A DNA stretch of 64,000 bases from Macrotrachela quadricornifera (taxonomy: Eukaryota; Rotifera; Eurotatoria; Philodinida; Philodinidae): NCBI GenBank assembly GCA_022393335.1, contig JAJEKB010021384.1, forward strand, positions 1,358,564 through 1,422,563, read 5' to 3'. Made by a program: the position numbers and the translations under genes. Shown here in pieces: positions 23,251-34,680 of the stretch; position 1 is the stretch's first letter, and each line of letters starts with the position of its first letter. Under the pieces are notes generated by a model. It searched no databases and was not told the origin of the DNA. It saw only the letters and a program-made list of their open reading frames with translations.

Positions 23251-23660
23251 GATTTATATAGATATTAATTAGATGAACTAGCTAGCTTTTTATTTATACA
23301 GTTGGCAGCACAATATCGAACAAGGAATACCTGCGAGTCTAGATCAAATTATTAGTTTGTTGCTTACCATATGAAATATCGAAACATTAATGAACATTTG
23401 ATTGCTTGCAGCCGAAGTGTAAGAAAAAAAGTTCTTTTTTGGGATATAACTGCGTTTTAAACACTCATCCTTATGCACACAGTAATTGACGCACAGAATA
23501 TGCTAATTAAAGGGTACGATTTGTTTAAGTTATAATAGTAGTGAAAGATCTGATAAGAATAAATGAAAATGATCAACTTTGAAATCATCTGACAATAGTT
23601 TTTTCTCCGTTTTTCTATTGTACAGGATGATTCGTACGTAGTTTTACGATAAAAACTGAA

Positions 23661-24137
23661 CATCTTCATTCTATTTCAATCAAATAGTCTATTTTTTTTA
23701 TCAATGATGAGGAGTCATTCAAATTTTTTTTCACCAGAAAACCTACGTTGAGCTAATACTATAGCTTCGACAAGAAAATGTGGTCTTATACGGGCTTTTA
23801 GGAAGAGTTCGATACATTGGGCGTTCCAAATCTGATGTGGGAACGAAAATCATTATAACTTCATTCTGTTCTACCTAATTAGTCTAAATTCTTCCCTAAG
23901 TGCAAAGGAATGTCCATCGTTGAACTCATTTATATGTAATAATCTAGGCTACTATCCAAAATTCTGAGACAAATAGATGATTTCTTTGTTCCAACCCGTA
24001 CTAGGCCACATTTTCTCGTTGACGCTATAGTATTGGCTCAACTTAGATTTTTCTAAAAGATTTTCTGATGAAAAAAAATTGAATAAACCTTTATCATCGA
24101 TAAAAAACAAGACCATTTGGTTGAAATAGAGTGAAGA
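23661..24137. mobile_element. Foldback/MITE-like inverted repeat, about 477 bp
   Basis: Left arm 23661-23800 and right arm about 23995-24137 are reverse complements at roughly 80 percent. CATCTTCATTCTATTTCAA at the left corresponds to TTGAAATAGAGTGAAGAT at the right, and TTGAGCTAATACTATAGC corresponds to GCTATAGTATTGGCTCAA. The central 195 bases are unique. No coding frame. No clear flanking duplication seen. Confidence 0.6.
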
Positions 24138-26613
24138 TATTCGGATTTTTCGGGATTCGGGACGGTCCCACAGGTCTCTATCCTCAAGTCCTATATTATA
24201 GGGATATCCATAGGTCTCTATATCCTACTCTATGTGGTTACCCATAGTTCCTTATTCACTACCGTAAACACATAGTAAATAAAGACCTACAGCACCCCTA
24301 TAAAATAAGATATAGCAAATTGTGGGTAACCATATATGGTACAGTATAGGCACCAGGGCTAGAAACGGGCTATGAAGCAGTGGTTTAAGCCAGCCCAAAA
24401 ATGGTCCAATGATCGTTTAAGCACATTCGGCCCAATTCAAATTTAGCTCAGTCTGATCCAGGCTAGCTCGACATTTTTCTCTATGCTCAACAGGCCCGGC
24501 TCGGATCTAAAAGATATTTCTTTTACAAAGAATTTTTTTCACACATCGCTGAGATGATCATCAATTTACTTGCAAGCAAGTACCTGTATTATTAATGAGT
24601 TTGGTTAGGTCATGTTGCCAAAATTGAAATAAAATCTATATGAGATAAGTCGATTTGCCTGTTCAATCAAATAGAGAGACACGACATTTTCAAAGGTACT
24701 TAAACTCAATAATGATTATTATTTCGAACTTACTGTCTTTTGATGCATAATTTTTGTGAAACTCAAATACGAGAAATACGTGTGTAAGTTTCAAGTCGAA
24801 ATTTTGCAGCTCCCTCCTCTCCTTACAGATATCTGCATTACGGACACTCCCATTACATACATGAACAATTTAATAAGACAATATAATATAATGTCTATGC
24901 TTCTACAGAAGTTTAGATTATTTCTTTCAAAGTGTTTGTCGAAATTTGAATCGCTTGAATTCTTTTTTGAACGTTTCAAAGAATTTGAATACTAATTGTG
25001 ATGTGAATAAAAATTTATGTTGAAGATGTTAACGATGATGGGCAATGATGCATGGATTTGCAACGATTAGCATATGGCTTGTATAAAAAACCGTAATTTC
25101 ATCAGACTATAACTTTAAGAAATAAATAGCATCAGTGTTTGTTAGTCAATGGAGATATATACTAAGCCGTTTACATTTACTATAGATATAATGAACATTT
25201 AAAACAGTGGTATATTTAAGTTAAATCAATGATTAAAAAGATAATAATGTTAGAATAAGAAAAATAACTATCATATTAGGAAAATAATGATGTTAAATAA
25301 AAAAAAATAAAATGAAAAATAACGAGCGGATAGCAACAATGCAAAATAAAAAATATGGCGCTCGCATATAAAAAATAAAAAATTCTGTTTCAGATGTAAC
25401 GAAAAAGAGATTTTTATTCCGATCATGGATTATATTGGAAAACAGCTATACTCTACAAAAGATTTTTACTTTATGTATTTTATATTAGTTTATTGAACGT
25501 AAAAGACACATGTGAGTTCCACATTTTAGCCCCAAAGGGACTGCACTGGCAAGCTTCTTTTCTCAGATTTGAATAAAAATATGAAAATGTGAGTCATAGA
25601 AACAGAGTAACGGCGCCAAAGATCTTAGTGTTTTTTTAAATTGTTAAATTTCAACATTGCCTTGTATACTGCAATAAATAGAGCATGTTTTTTAAAAATT
25701 TTGAAGATAAAACTATGTCATTTAGCAACGCATCAATCTGAACACATAAGGTAAATATAACAGATTTTTCTGAGAGAATATCGTATTACAGGATTACTTT
25801 ATTGCACTTGTTCTGAAATTTATCGTCATGCAAAAGCAAGAGAAAAGAAAAATACATATACAGAAACGAGAAAAAGAGGCAGACGCAAAAAATAAAAAGA
25901 AAAGATAAGGATAATGATGATAGAAGCATATTTTGTCATTATGAAAACATTCTCTGCAATCATACTTGGTTTTTTTCTCAATCTGTCTTTTATTTCATAA
26001 CAATGCAAATAGAAAGCTATATAAAATGTGCAAAATTAAAGTAATTCTCAATTCTTTTTAATTTTTCCTTCATAAATTGATAGGCAGATTTCATATTTGA
26101 GACTACATATATTAAATAATAGGATTCAGTAAAAAGTCTACCATTTTTTTATGTTCGTTCGTAGGAGTTTTTTGGAAAAATGCACCCATATTTCTTTGTA
26201 TTCTATTATAATTATGCTAAAGTTTATTCTTTTTTGTGTTGTATTGTATTTCTAATTTTTTATCTGTTCACAGTTAGTTGGACGAGTTGCACCAGCCTCT
26301 TTCATGTCATACAGTATATGTGGTGTACATATAAGGATTACCTGGCAATCTATAGAGAAAAAATGTAAAAAAATTCGATGTTACCTTGGTTTTGGGATAC
26401 TCCATATCGAAAACGTTTTTTACTTTAATTGACATATTGTTAGTTAAGAATGCGTGTATTCTATAATATATGTTTTCTTTTTCTATAAAGATAAGTTGTG
26501 TTGTATTAAGCATACAATAATGAGCAGTAAACGCTGACAGATTAGACATGTAAGCGTCCGTTATTTCATGAAAATAGCGTGTCCCTGAAATTTAATATAC
26601 ATTTAGAATTTAG
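24138..26613. other. Intergenic stretch with a small imperfect palindrome
   Basis: At about 24207-24363 there is an imperfect inverted repeat in which TATGTGGTTACCCATA on the left matches TGTGGGTAACCATATAT on the right, with CCTATA/TATAGG strings around it. From 24363 to 24490 GGGCT/AGCCC strings are frequent. No supported gene between 24500 and 26613. Just before the next locus the sequence reads AGAATTTAG followed by ATG, another acceptor-like start context. Confidence 0.35.
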
Positions 26614-27849
26614 ATGGAAGAGTACAATATGGAATCTTCAAAGACGAATCCTCAATTAGGACATGAAGACACCCAGAAGTTTCTTGAATGTGTCGATCAA
26701 GTGGTAGATGAGGCCATTACACGTAACGGTTGGATTGACTTACACGCGTCTCAACTCAGTGAAACCGAACTCGAGCAAGCTTCGCAAATTCACGGCCTCG
26801 AAAATGACGAACAAACACGTTTCTTCACAAGATTTCTGGCGATGGCTACTAATTTTTCCTCAGCCAGATTTACGGATCGCTTGCGCAAAGTACCAGGATT
26901 AGTCAAGAGTATCACAGATCTTCTTGATGAGATGCGCCGGGAAGTAGCACAATTTGCTGACGTTGCCAATGAATTTGAGGAACTTGTGCAAGTTTTCGGT
27001 AACCTCGTACTTGATACATAGCACAAAATGGGTATGGTGCTGCCGCACATGTGCGAAGCCTCCGATCATATTGGTGTTCTCGCCGATGTATTTAAACCTC
27101 AGGGTGACACTCTTTTAACTGTCGTCGATCGGGAAGATGTAAAAATTGCGATGGAAGGTTTGGCTAACGGAGTAAAGCAAATGATCGATTTGTCGCGTGC
27201 TAGTAGCAATGAAAGTCATCAATTAGGGGATCGGATCAAGAAGATGAAAACGGATGTACAGGAACGCCGTGAAATCGTAAAGGGACGAATCAGTTTTGCA
27301 AACACTCTCAGTTTTTTGGGTCCACTCGCAGCAGCCGGTGTTGTTGCGCGAGCTGTCATAACAATGATCGCAGCGAAAAGCTTCGGTGGCGTAGGCATGC
27401 TCGTCGTCGCAGGCGCCACTTTCAATCCAATCAGTGCCATCATTTACGGGTCCCTGATCGGTGGTTCAGCTGCATTGGCTATTGCAGGCCTAGTCCACTG
27501 CTTCTGAACTCGACATCAACATAAAGCTCTGTTTCTTCTCGACAAGATTTGCACAGGATTGATGGAGCTTGCGAATGCTAATATGTTCTTTCTCGACTAT
27601 CTCAATAAGAGCGAAGAAGCGGCTACGGCACTGACCGTACAATTCGGACAGATCCAAAGATCGATTACCAGCGAACGATATCGTCAACGCAATGCTCATC
27701 TATGTACGAAGGCGCTCGAATCAATCCAGCAAGCAATTCATGCCATCGAAAATATTCGAAATATCGATGTATCAAGATGGCTTACATCACAAAGCCTACC
27801 ACGTTTTGATACTCCAGGACGTGCCTTACCTGCACCAACGAACAAATGA
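26614..27849 (+). pseudogene. GC-richer helical protein with a hydrophobic hairpin, interrupted by two in-frame stops
   Basis: One reading frame of 412 codons runs from the ATG at 26614 to a TGA at 27847-27849, but TAG at 27019-27021 and TGA at 27505-27507 interrupt it without any change of frame. Composition on both sides of each stop is the same. Residues 1-200 are acidic and helix-rich, followed by two hydrophobic segments (TLSFLGPLAAAGVVARAVI and IYGSLIGGSAALAIAGLV) that could form a membrane hairpin, then another helical region. Base composition is visibly richer in G+C than the flanks, suggesting transfer from another genome. Family not recognised; an apolipoprotein-L-like or pore-forming fold is speculative. 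It could be a recent pseudogene, an assembly of sequencing errors, or a readthrough gene. Confidence 0.6.
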
Positions 27850-27910
27850 TGGTGAAAAGATCTTACAATGGACCTGTTTGTACTGTCAAGCGAGATGGAC
27901 GACCGGTTTC

Positions 27911-28129
27911 TTGAATCTCAAGGTATATGAGATTTAGGTATAAGAATGAATCAAAGAAAGTTTTCTCCGCTAATATGAAAACAAAGCATGGTGTTGTTCG
28001 GACTATATGAGAGAGGGACTCTACAAATCCTATAATCGGCTTGAACAACACTGTTTTGTTTTCATAATAGTGGAGACAACTTCCTTTGATTCATTCTTAT
28101 GCCTAAATCTCACATACCTTGAGATTCAA
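27911..28129. mobile_element. MITE family A, copy 1 (219 bp)
   Basis: Termini are complementary: TTGAATCTCAAGGTATATGA at the left and the mirrored TACCTTGAGATTCAA at the right. Pairing continues inward through GGTATAAGAATGAATC/GATTCATTCTTATGCC and GGTGTTGTTC/GAACAACACT. Related by its termini to the element at 33105-33313. Non-coding, just downstream of the interrupted GC-richer locus. Confidence 0.6.
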
Positions 28130-28514
28130 CGATCTTTGTCTAGACATGCCGTCAGCACGTCATGTTTTAAATGCATCAGTTCTTCAATGAATGTAATCAT
28201 TTACATGCCACTGGTCATCCATCTCGCTTGACAGCACAAGCAGATCCATTGTTAAAAATATTTCCTTTTTGTCATAATCTTTAAGAATGAATAAAGTTGA
28301 ATCTAAATATTGTATAACCGACACATTCATAGCAAAGAAGATTATTCCTTCAACTAAAAGGAGGTTCATATGAAAACGTCTAAAAAGTGTTTGTATACTT
28401 GTTCGTTTGTAATAGATAAAAGGTAAAATAAGCAAATCGAAAAACCTAGTGTGTATGCTGGGGCTCCAGAGAATGAAGGGTTTTCGACCATAGCCTTTCA
28501 GCCAATCAGATTCT

Positions 28515-29098
28515 TTAACCCTTTGGATCCCGGCCTTTTTTGCGAAAATCAACATTTTTATAAGTATTGTTTAAATATGGTTCTTTATTATTTTTTTTTG
28601 AAAGAAATTGCATTTCTGCGTCAAATAAACACTAGTAATGCGTTTCTGTATGGCAGTCTTTAAGGCAATCAACAATACATAGAGACACATTGCAGTCAAC
28701 ATATATACACTATGTATCACTTTGGATATTATGGGATGTGCAAATCGCCCATTTTCTTAGAGAATGTTTTGATTGCAATGTTTGTGAAATAAGTGAAGAA
28801 AAAACATGACGCCATGTGCGGAGGTAGAAGAAAGGAAATGGATCTATATGACACAAAGAACGTAAGAAAAGATATGCAGAAGTTGAGAAATGGAATAACC
28901 TATGACCGCCAGGACCTTACGGGCCTTAGTGCTATAGAAATTGATAAAGAGAAGGAACATTCCCATACCGGAATGTCCCAAAATGATAATGACCTAAGTG
29001 GGAACAATCTTCCAGGGACTAGTCAATATGTGCGGTATGCATCAACAGTGAAAAAATACTAGGACGTATATATACGTCGCCGGGACTCAAAGGGTTAA
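28515..29098. mobile_element. Third TTAA-flanked piggyBac-type element, 576 bp
   Basis: TTAA at 28515-28518 is followed by CCCTTTGGATCCCGGC. The other end, before TTAA at 29095-29098, reads CCCTTTGAGTCCCGGC on the complementary strand, 14 of 16 identical. CCCTTTG-type ends on TTAA sites are typical of piggyBac-like elements. The interior has an 89-codon plus-strand frame (28793-29062), hydrophilic and without transposase motifs. Probably non-autonomous. Confidence 0.7.
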
Positions 29099-30129
29099 GG
29101 CTAGAAAACTATCTTGAGAGGATGAATGAGGGTGACCCAAAATGAGTAGCTGTTTGTGACTTATTCAAAGTCATTGTCTATTTAATGACTTCGATGTTCG
29201 AACACTGTATCTTGATAGTACGTGCCGAGCAAGTTTAATAACTCGAGCATCGATACTCGGCATCAATTAAGTACGTAAAAGTGTATACTAGAGCGGTTAA
29301 CCATTGCTCTGAAGGTTGTATCTTTACCGAGTCAACAACTGAAAATGCTTTTTTTACATCGGTTTTGGCAAGCTTCTTTTTCTGGAGCCCATATTCATTG
29401 AAAATATATTTCACAAATAATATTACTTAATGAAGATAGATTGATCTATTATCGATTCAGTTAAAAATATTTATTGAAGGTTTTCAATTAAGTAAAATGT
29501 TGAACCGATATCTCTTCTTCGTATTTCATAATACTAACACGAAATGCACTAAATAAAGTATCTGTGCCTAATGGTAATTTATATTCAATATACTACTCAA
29601 CATGTAGTGATAGATGAGGGTTAGACAGAATTCAACTGAGAATCAAGCGAGTTATCGTGATGAGCGTTACTCATGTTCTATATTGTTACATCAAAAGTTT
29701 GATTAGTGATAAAGAGACACCACACGAATAGCAGAATTATTTCATTTAAAGAATACATCACAGAAAGTTTTGATTAAAACCTGTTTTCATGAACAATAAT
29801 GTTAGCTGATTTGCCCTCAATAAGCAAGCTAGCACCAAATGACTTATGACTGACGTACCCTAAAAAAATCTATGACCTATCTCTAGTGGTGCTAGAACAC
29901 AAATGACATGATCTAAAAAAATTTTTCTGAATTTTTAAAAGAAATCAAAAACGATTAATTCATGCGGTTTCCAAGATACGTGAAATTTTTTTCGAAAAAA
30001 ACTTTTAACAAATTGTTTGAAATGATTGGTCTTGGCATAAATAATACTGACAACTATCCTCGACATTTGATGAAATAAAACTAAAAATATCTTCTTACCT
30101 TTATATTTTTATTTAATGTTGCACGAACT
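29099..30129. other. Intergenic stretch, nothing recognised
   Basis: AT-rich without long frames, repeats or RNA-like structures that I could support. Confidence 0.35.
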
Positions 30130-30880
30130 TTTGGTCAGACTTAAGTACTAAGCTTGATAAAATTTCCTTTTTACAGAGAAAGATAGAGAAAAAAATGTTT
30201 TATCTTTCTATGTTATTTGATCATCATTGAACTAATATCATAATGATAAAGTTTGGATACGAACTGTTTTTGTTGAATGCTACCTCGTTACATTAGACTA
30301 CAACGGGTGCGGAATAAAAAATGAAGCATTTTTGCATTTCATTTTACCATTATCGAATACGTTGCATTGATAAAAAAAAAGAAATGCACAAGCACAAGAT
30401 GCAGCGTGAAAACTCGATATTTTACAAAGAAAACTATACAGAAATACGATAGGCTAAAACGTATACATCTTTCTCTAAAAAGAAAATCTCGCTTTTCTAA
30501 CGTCAAAATTTGATCACTCAGACTTTTGTTCCTTTTTCAAAGCAAAAAGTGTACTTAAGAAATAAGCGATTTAGTGGAAGTTGTAGAACTTTTCACTCTG
30601 CATCTTGTGTGTCTATATTTCTTTTTTTTTATTAATACAACGTATTCAACAATGGTAAAATGAAATCCAAAAATACTTTACTTTTTACACCTCACCCGTG
30701 GTAGTCTACTGAAACGAGCTAGCATTCAACAAAAACAGTTCCTATTCAAATTTTATCATTATGATATTAGTCCAATAGTGATCAAATAGCATGGAAAAAA
30801 CGAGCATTTTTTTCTCTATTATTCTATGTAAAAAAGAACCTTTAGCAAGCTTAGTATGTGGTATTAAAATGTCGTTGCCA
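30130..30880. mobile_element. Long inverted-repeat element related to the mariner at 50140-51745
   Basis: Left arm about 30130-30430 and right arm about 30578-30880 are reverse complements. Examples are GAACTGTTTTTGTTGAATGC at the left against GCATTCAACAAAAACAGTTC at the right, and ATACGTTG...AAATGCA against its mirror. The outer parts of the arms resemble the terminal repeats of the dead mariner at 50140-51745 (ACATAGAATAATAGAGAAAAA, TATTTGATCA...AATATCAT). It is therefore likely a deletion derivative mobilised by that family. No transposase remnant inside. Confidence 0.55.
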
Positions 30881-31473
30881 CTACTTTTAGATATCCCTAT
30901 GTAAGTCGTCTGATGGGTCTCTTAAGCAAGTACGAAATCGCGATCACGGTAAGCTTATCTAACTCACCCTCACCCTTAAGAATTGTTCTTTCTTACACAG
31001 AATCATGACGTCATGTTGATCAATATTCTTTCATGTGTCATATTGTATATTGGCATAATGTGCTTCACTCTCATTACATAGTTCCCACTTTCTTTCCTTT
31101 AACCTACGATCGTGTAGAGGATGCATATGATTTACATATATATCTATTTCTTTGTTTCTTTCTTTCTCTTCATTATTTTCGTAACGTTCTCCACATGTAA
31201 CCTTTTGTTTTTCTCCATTTTCATCTTGATTCTTTCCCACACTTCTCAGTATTTTCTCGCCTTATTCATATATATATAGAGTGGGCATTTCAAAATCTAT
31301 AGACAGTTTTCACACTGATCTCATACATCAATTCCACCTAAGTATATTTTATTTCATATATATACGCTTTGCTGTTCTGTTGATGAGAGTTGTTTTTCAA
31401 AATTGAAGCAAAGAAAGTATCTTAATAGGATTATTATTCATTTCAGATTTTTTTCATCAAATTTTAATCGATA
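30881..31473. other. Upstream region of the small peptide frame
   Basis: No coding frame is supported. CTTT/CTTC-rich tracts lie at 31140-31240. An acceptor-like CATTTCAG occurs at 31439-31446, 27 bases before the ATG at 31474. Confidence 0.3.
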
Positions 31474-31599
31474 ATGGAAGGAGAATGCGATTGTTCGTGC
31501 CACACAAATCCAGATATTATACATATTGTGGCATGTTGCGTGGGAAATCAGAATCCGAGGGCTTCGTCCAAGGCTCCGCTATCCGATGTAAATAAATAA
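31474..31599 (+). CDS. Possible small cysteine-rich peptide, 41 aa
   Basis: A short frame starts MEGECDCSCHTNPDIIHIVA and ends ...SSKAPLSDVNK before TAA. It has cysteines at 5, 7, 9, 21 and 22. It is richer in G+C than its flanks. A splice-acceptor-like CATTTCAG sits 27 bases upstream, and AATAAA overlaps the stop codon. This could be a one-exon small gene, a trans-spliced mini-mRNA, or the last exon of a gene whose other exons I did not find. No signal peptide; the cysteine clusters suggest metal binding or disulphides, but function is unknown. Confidence 0.35.
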   Translation: MEGECDCSCHTNPDIIHIVACCVGNQNPRASSKAPLSDVNK

Positions 31600-33104
31600 A
31601 CAACAACGAATATCAATTACTCGCTTTTTCTTCGATAAATTAATATAATAAATGTTACATTACAGCATCTCTACTCCTGAACTACTCGTTATCTTTTGTA
31701 ATGAAAAAAATTCTGATGATTTCATAAAAAAATTATTCAACCATTATATAAAAGTGTTTGTCTTGTAATCCATACTTTCTTTTTAAATAATAAACATTTT
31801 ATTGAACTTTAGCTTCGTGTTTATTTAATTCCTTCGACACTTTCTAACTTAATAATAAAAGTGAATAGTTTTGAGGGTTGGATGAAGATGAGAGTGAGTA
31901 ATGATAATATAAATGTAAGAATTCAAAATAAGTAATCATGCCAGATGTTCATGGAAATACATACGACTTCGAATATATGCAAACATATAAATATATCTCA
32001 ATAAGCACGAAAGACTGGATAAAATAGTTCAAAAAAGCAGATCAGAAATTGAATCTATATCCCTTGATAACCTTGATGTATAATGTATGAATACAGTAGT
32101 GATTGTGAATACACTTGTATGAACTCTTATTGCTGCATGAGAACGTTGTTCCTACTTATTTGCTATAAAAATCTTTCGTGATAGTAAAACAAAACTCCTA
32201 TTCACAATTATAAATCAACAGGGCAATCGAGTTACTACTTCATTCTATATATTCTTCAGTTCATAAGTAAGATACGATACGCAGCAAACTCCTTTTAATT
32301 AAGATGAGTATGATAATATAAGTGAAAGAATTCAAAAATAAGTAATGATGCCTTATCATAATAAATATTGTTTTCTATGTCAATCACAACAAGGAGAAAA
32401 TGGTGATCTATTAAATTCTATGGCTCTTTTTTACTCCAAATCAAATTCATTTTTTTTATAAACAAATACGGAGCTATCTTTAATTGTAATGCAGTAAGTT
32501 GCTGTTTACATAATATTTTTCATTAAAATTTCTAGATGAATCAATGAAGTTTTTATGTCATATTTAGAATTGCATCACATCAAAATGTTATATATGCAAG
32601 AAATAGACGGAACAGTAAGAAAGTCGCCCCGTCCCGCTTCATCCAAAATCTGTTTTCAGAAACTGTTTATCTACAAATTTTTTATTAAACTTTTGGAATT
32701 ACGATTTTACTTTTGTTCGGTGACAAGCATAGTTTAAATATATTAATTCAATTTCGAAATAGAAAGTAATCAATGAAGAATAAGAAATAATAACTAGTCA
32801 CCTATTCTTTTTACTAAATGTCAAAACACAGTATTGTTAATCTGCTTAGCATTTAATCTAGAACGTATTGAACTTTAAATGCCATCTCGCTTGCGTTAGA
32901 TTAATTTTCTACGCTAGTTGTAGTAGCTAGAATGAAATAAATAAAACATACGAGTCAAGATAAAAGAGAATTAGGGGCATCAGGGTTCCTGAATTCTAAG
33001 AACCTGAAATTACACATGCGTTTTTGTTCGGTGTAATCCACTACCTGTTCCTCTTATCAAAAGACAAGAATCAAGTTCATGCTTCACTCTACTTTTCTAT
33101 AGAA
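31600..33104. repeat. Intergenic stretch with one diverged direct repeat
   Basis: About 31885-31943 (GAGAGTGAGTAATGATAATA...AAGAATTCAAAATAAGTAAT) recurs at about 32301-32354 (GATGAGTATGATAATATAAG...AGAATTCAAAAATAAGTAAT), both followed by CATGCC or GATGCC. The 416-bp spacing could mark the ends of an insertion or a duplication. No supported gene. Confidence 0.4.
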
Positions 33105-33313
33105 TAACCTAAGAATAAAGTATAAAAATGAAACAAGAAAGGTTTTCTCTACTATTGAAAGAACAATCTATAGCTTTGTTCGAGTCAATTGGGGATTTGG
33201 CAGAGCACTCTGCCATATGGTCCGACCAATTGCATGGTTTGCCCATACAATAGCAGCGAAAACCTTTTATAATTCACTTTTATACCTAAATTTCATTTAC
33301 CTTGAAATTTGAA
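33105..33313. mobile_element. MITE family A, copy 2 (about 209 bp)
   Basis: The right end TTTATACCTAAATTTCATTT followed by ACCTTGAAATTTGAA parallels the right end of copy 1 (CTTATGCCTAAATCTCACAT, ACCTTGAGATTCAA). Inward pairing includes AAAGGTTTTCTCTACTATTG against CAATAGCAGCGAAAACCTTT, and CAATTGG...GGCAGAG against CTCTGCC...CCAATTG. The left terminus is diverged. Confidence 0.5.
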
Positions 33314-33714
33314 TAATTTGGTCGCTCGACTGCAGGGAGAGTCATATGAAATAAAATGAGTTTATGTATGAGCCTGTATCAGGGTCAAAAGAACGTCAGT
33401 ATAACGATACATAGTTAGTCGTTTTTAATAGGTGGCTTTTGACCTAACTAAATTCTTTCAGGCTGGAAATTCAAACGATCAAGTGTTTCCGATATCTACC
33501 ATCAAGCAAACACTTTGTTTCATGCTGATAGTTCGAGCAAACGGATGTAAACAACTAAAGAAAGATAAACAATCTTGATTCTATATTCCAAAATTCGATG
33601 AATTACGTATTATAATAGTTGAACAGTCTCAGTTCATGAAAAATATTTCAATTGGATTCACTTTTATCCAATTGTATTAGTAATGATTCATTAAAATACG
33701 GAGTAATAGGCCAA

Positions 33715-34680
33715 CTACTTTCATCTTTCCGTTACATAGTTATATCGAATGTTACAGGAAAAATGGGTCTCTTAGTACTTTTAAGATTTCTCCTCTCTTA
33801 TCCATGTAATTAAAGACTTTTTTATTATCAGACGATAGCACTTGAAATTCTCTACAAAACCATATACGACTATAGGCTCCAAAATAATTTTAGATATATT
33901 TGATAAAAGACCAAAACTAAAGACATCCAAGCAACTGTAAAATCTAACGGGTCTCTCATAATAAATGGTGGCATTTTGCATTTCATATTGTAATCTCTAA
34001 ATACGTTTTACTAAAAAAAACAAAATGTACCATGAGATGCAGCATGAAAAGTTCTGCAATGTCCTTGCGAAAACCGATTACACGGAATTTGGAGTTATTT
34101 TAAACTTAGAAATGTCATAAATAAAAAAAAATCTGTCCCTCGTAAGTTATAGAGCATTTCACGCTACATCTTGTGGTACATTTTGATTTTTTTTAAAGAA
34201 AATGTATTAGGTGATAAAAATAGAAAATAAGAAAAATGATTTTTTTTCACAACGGCGAAAATCGATCGTATAGAGTTTTGCTTTTTTTTGAAAACAAAAA
34301 GTATACAATTAAAATAAACTTTAGTTTAGACATTGTATTCTCTTTTCATGCTGCATCTCATGGTATATTTTGTTTTTTTAGTAAAACGTATTTAGAGATT
34401 ACAATATGAAGTACAAAGTGTCACCATTTATTGTGAAACACCCGTTAGATATTACAGTTGCTTGGATGTCTTTAGTTTTGGTCTTTTATCAATTATATCT
34501 AAGTGTTTTTGATTTTATAGTCATATATGGTTTCGTAGAGAATTTCAACTGCTATCTTTTAATAATAAAAAAGTTTTTATTTACATGGATAAGAGAGAAG
34601 AAATCTTAAAAACACTGAGAGGCCCATTCTTCCTGTGACAACCGATAGTTTTATAAGTTTTCAACTCCTTTATCTGATGG
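33715..34680. mobile_element. Large inverted repeat with nested internal inverted copies, about 965 bp
   Basis: Left arm about 33740-34058 and right arm about 34343-34665 are reverse complements. Examples are TTTTTAGAGATTACAATATG-type sequence around 33990 and 34393, CTTTAGTTTTGGTCTTTTATC at 34470 against GATAAAAGACCAAAACTAAAG at 33902, and GGATAAGAGAG near both outer ends. A third inverted piece of the inner arm end lies at 34150-34180. The arms give rise to mirrored frames on opposite strands, which are not genes. Confidence 0.65.

Noticed and set aside
33781..34609. Mirrored frames with FVENF(K/N)CYRLI-type endings
   Set aside because: Again produced by the arms of an inverted repeat.
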